Positions 6,496-8,643 of a DNA stretch of 8,643 bases are shown in pieces (positions within the stretch are counted from its first letter, which is position 1; each line of letters begins with the position of its first letter). Source of the stretch: Gammaproteobacteria bacterium (GTDB taxonomy: Bacteria > Pseudomonadota > Gammaproteobacteria > Steroidobacterales > Steroidobacteraceae); the NCBI GenBank assembly GCA_027451085.1, contig DAIDKA010000228.1:1-8643 (forward strand). Direction: 5' to 3'. The notes beneath the pieces were generated by a model. It searched no databases and was not told the DNA's origin. It worked only from the letters and a program-made list of their open reading frames with translations. Both the position numbers and the translations under genes were made by a program.

Positions 6496-6499
<4 letters not shown>
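6029..6499 (+). CDS. Rrf2/IscR-type SUF operon regulator
   Basis: Transcription factor of 156 residues in the Rrf2 family, closest to the group annotated as SUF system Fe-S assembly regulator. The N-terminal winged helix-turn-helix runs from MLRISKLTDYATVVLATLA (1-19) through TVSKLLKQLHKAGLL (41-55) to the wing STRGLHGGYQLAR (57-69). Three cysteines follow at 92, 99 and 105, the set that holds an Fe-S cluster in IscR; the spacing here is CX6CX5C. The C-terminus is Pro-rich. The frame is open from an ATG at 5930, but that start would place the promoter and operator inside the gene, and homology begins at the ATG at 6029. The stop overlaps the sufB start as ATGA, so the regulator and the suf genes form one operon. 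It probably represses its own promoter when carrying a cluster; this is inferred from the family and the palindrome. Confidence 0.9.
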
Positions 6500-7938
<1,439 letters not shown>

Positions 7939-7987
7939 GGCCTGCTGCCCGTTGCCACGCTTCCACAAGTTTTTTCCGGAACATCAC

Positions 7988-8643
7988 ATGCTGAACATCG
8001 AAGACCTCCACGTCAGCGTCGGCGACACGCCGGTGCTCAAGGGCCTGAGCCTCACCGTCCCCACCGGGGAAGTACACGCCATCATGGGCCCCAACGGTTC
8101 GGGCAAGAGCACGCTGTCCTACGTCCTGGCCGGCCGCCCCGGCTACACCGTCACGCGGGGCAAGGCGATCTATGACGGCCAGGACCTGCTGGGCCTGCCC
8201 CCCGAGGAGCGCGCCCGCAGCGGCCTGTTCCTGGGGTTCCAGTACCCGGTGGAAATCCCCGGCGTGAACAACGTCTACCTGCTGAAGGCGGCGCTCAACG
8301 CGGCGCGCGCCCGCAAGGGATTGCCGGAGGTTGACGCCTTCGAGTTCCTGGAGCTGGTGCGCGAAAAGATGAAACTGATGCAGATGCCGGAGAGCTTCCT
8401 CTCCCGCGGCGTGAACGAAGGGTTCTCCGGCGGTGAAAAGAAGCGCAACGAGATCCTGCAGATGCTGGTGCTGGAGCCGAAGCTCGCCGTGCTGGATGAA
8501 ACCGACTCGGGGCTCGACATCGACGCCCTCAAGGTGGTGTCCACCGGGGTCAACACGCTGCGCTCGCCGCAGCGCGCGTTCGTGCTGGTGACGCACTACC
8601 AGCGCCTGCTGGACCACATCCGGCCCGACCGCGTGCACGTCCT
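7988..8643 (+). CDS. sufC: SufC, ATPase subunit of the SufBCD complex, cut by the right edge
   Basis: ABC-type ATPase that drives the SufB-SufD scaffold during Fe-S cluster assembly; it is cytoplasmic, not a transporter. The 218 visible residues include nearly the whole protein (the family is about 250). Motifs: Walker A GPNGSGKS (34-41), Q-loop Gln85 in FLGFQYPVEIPGV, signature FSGGE (146-150) within GFSGGEKKRNEILQM, Walker B LAVLDE (166-171) with TDSGLDIDAL, and switch His203 in LVTHYQRLLDHI. These wordings are specific to SufC. The ATG at 7988 follows sufB by 49 nt and has only a weak GGA at 7978-7980, with 7-nt spacing. The frame is open to the window end, so the last few dozen residues are outside. 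sufD and sufS would be expected next. Confidence 0.96.
   Translation, partial: MLNIEDLHVSVGDTPVLKGLSLTVPTGEVHAIMGPNGSGKSTLSYVLAGRPGYTVTRGKAIYDGQDLLGLPPEERARSGLFLGFQYPVEIPGVNNVYLLKAALNAARARKGLPEVDAFEFLELVREKMKLMQMPESFLSRGVNEGFSGGEKKRNEILQMLVLEPKLAVLDETDSGLDIDALKVVSTGVNTLRSPQRAFVLVTHYQRLLDHIRPDRVHV

Overview
The window reads as an ordinary stretch of chromosome from a GC-rich Gram-negative bacterium, most likely a gammaproteobacterium. The phospholipid-trafficking Mla operon implies a double-membrane envelope. The Rrf2 regulator placed directly before sufB resembles the arrangement I associate with Xanthomonadales and their relatives. That placement is inference from gene content, not from any search. 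No mobile element, CRISPR array, rRNA or tRNA gene was seen, and I found no convincing sign of a novel multi-gene system.

Layout, left to right. (1) 1-628, minus: the N-terminal part of a YeiH-family membrane protein that runs off the left edge. (2) 713-1705, plus: a divergently transcribed YeiE-like LysR regulator, with the shared 84-bp control region at 629-712. (3) 1665-5881, minus: a tight run read right to left, starting with a class I fructose-bisphosphate aldolase and followed by mlaF, mlaE, mlaD, mlaC and mlaB. The last gene, mlaB, overlaps the 3' end of the LysR gene tail to tail by 41 bp. (4) 5882-6028: a 147-bp divergent promoter region containing a perfect 7+3+7 inverted repeat. 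(5) 6029-8643, plus: an Rrf2/IscR-type regulator, sufB, and sufC, which runs off the right edge.

How the parts work together. The Mla genes encode an inner-membrane ABC complex (MlaF ATPase, MlaE permease, MlaD MCE-domain lipid-binding subunit, MlaB STAS subunit) and its periplasmic carrier MlaC, which together move phospholipid between the membranes to keep the outer membrane asymmetric. The suf genes encode a scaffold (SufB) and ATPase (SufC) for iron-sulfur cluster assembly. The regulator in front carries three cysteines and probably senses Fe-S status, repressing its own operon through the inverted repeat over the -10 element. YeiE and YeiH form a known regulator/membrane-protein pair linked to sulfur compounds.

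The points most worth a second look are the palindrome on the suf promoter, the near-contiguous aldolase-mla junction, and the extended LysR C-terminus that lies antisense to the end of mlaB. No gene-free stretch exceeds 150 bp.
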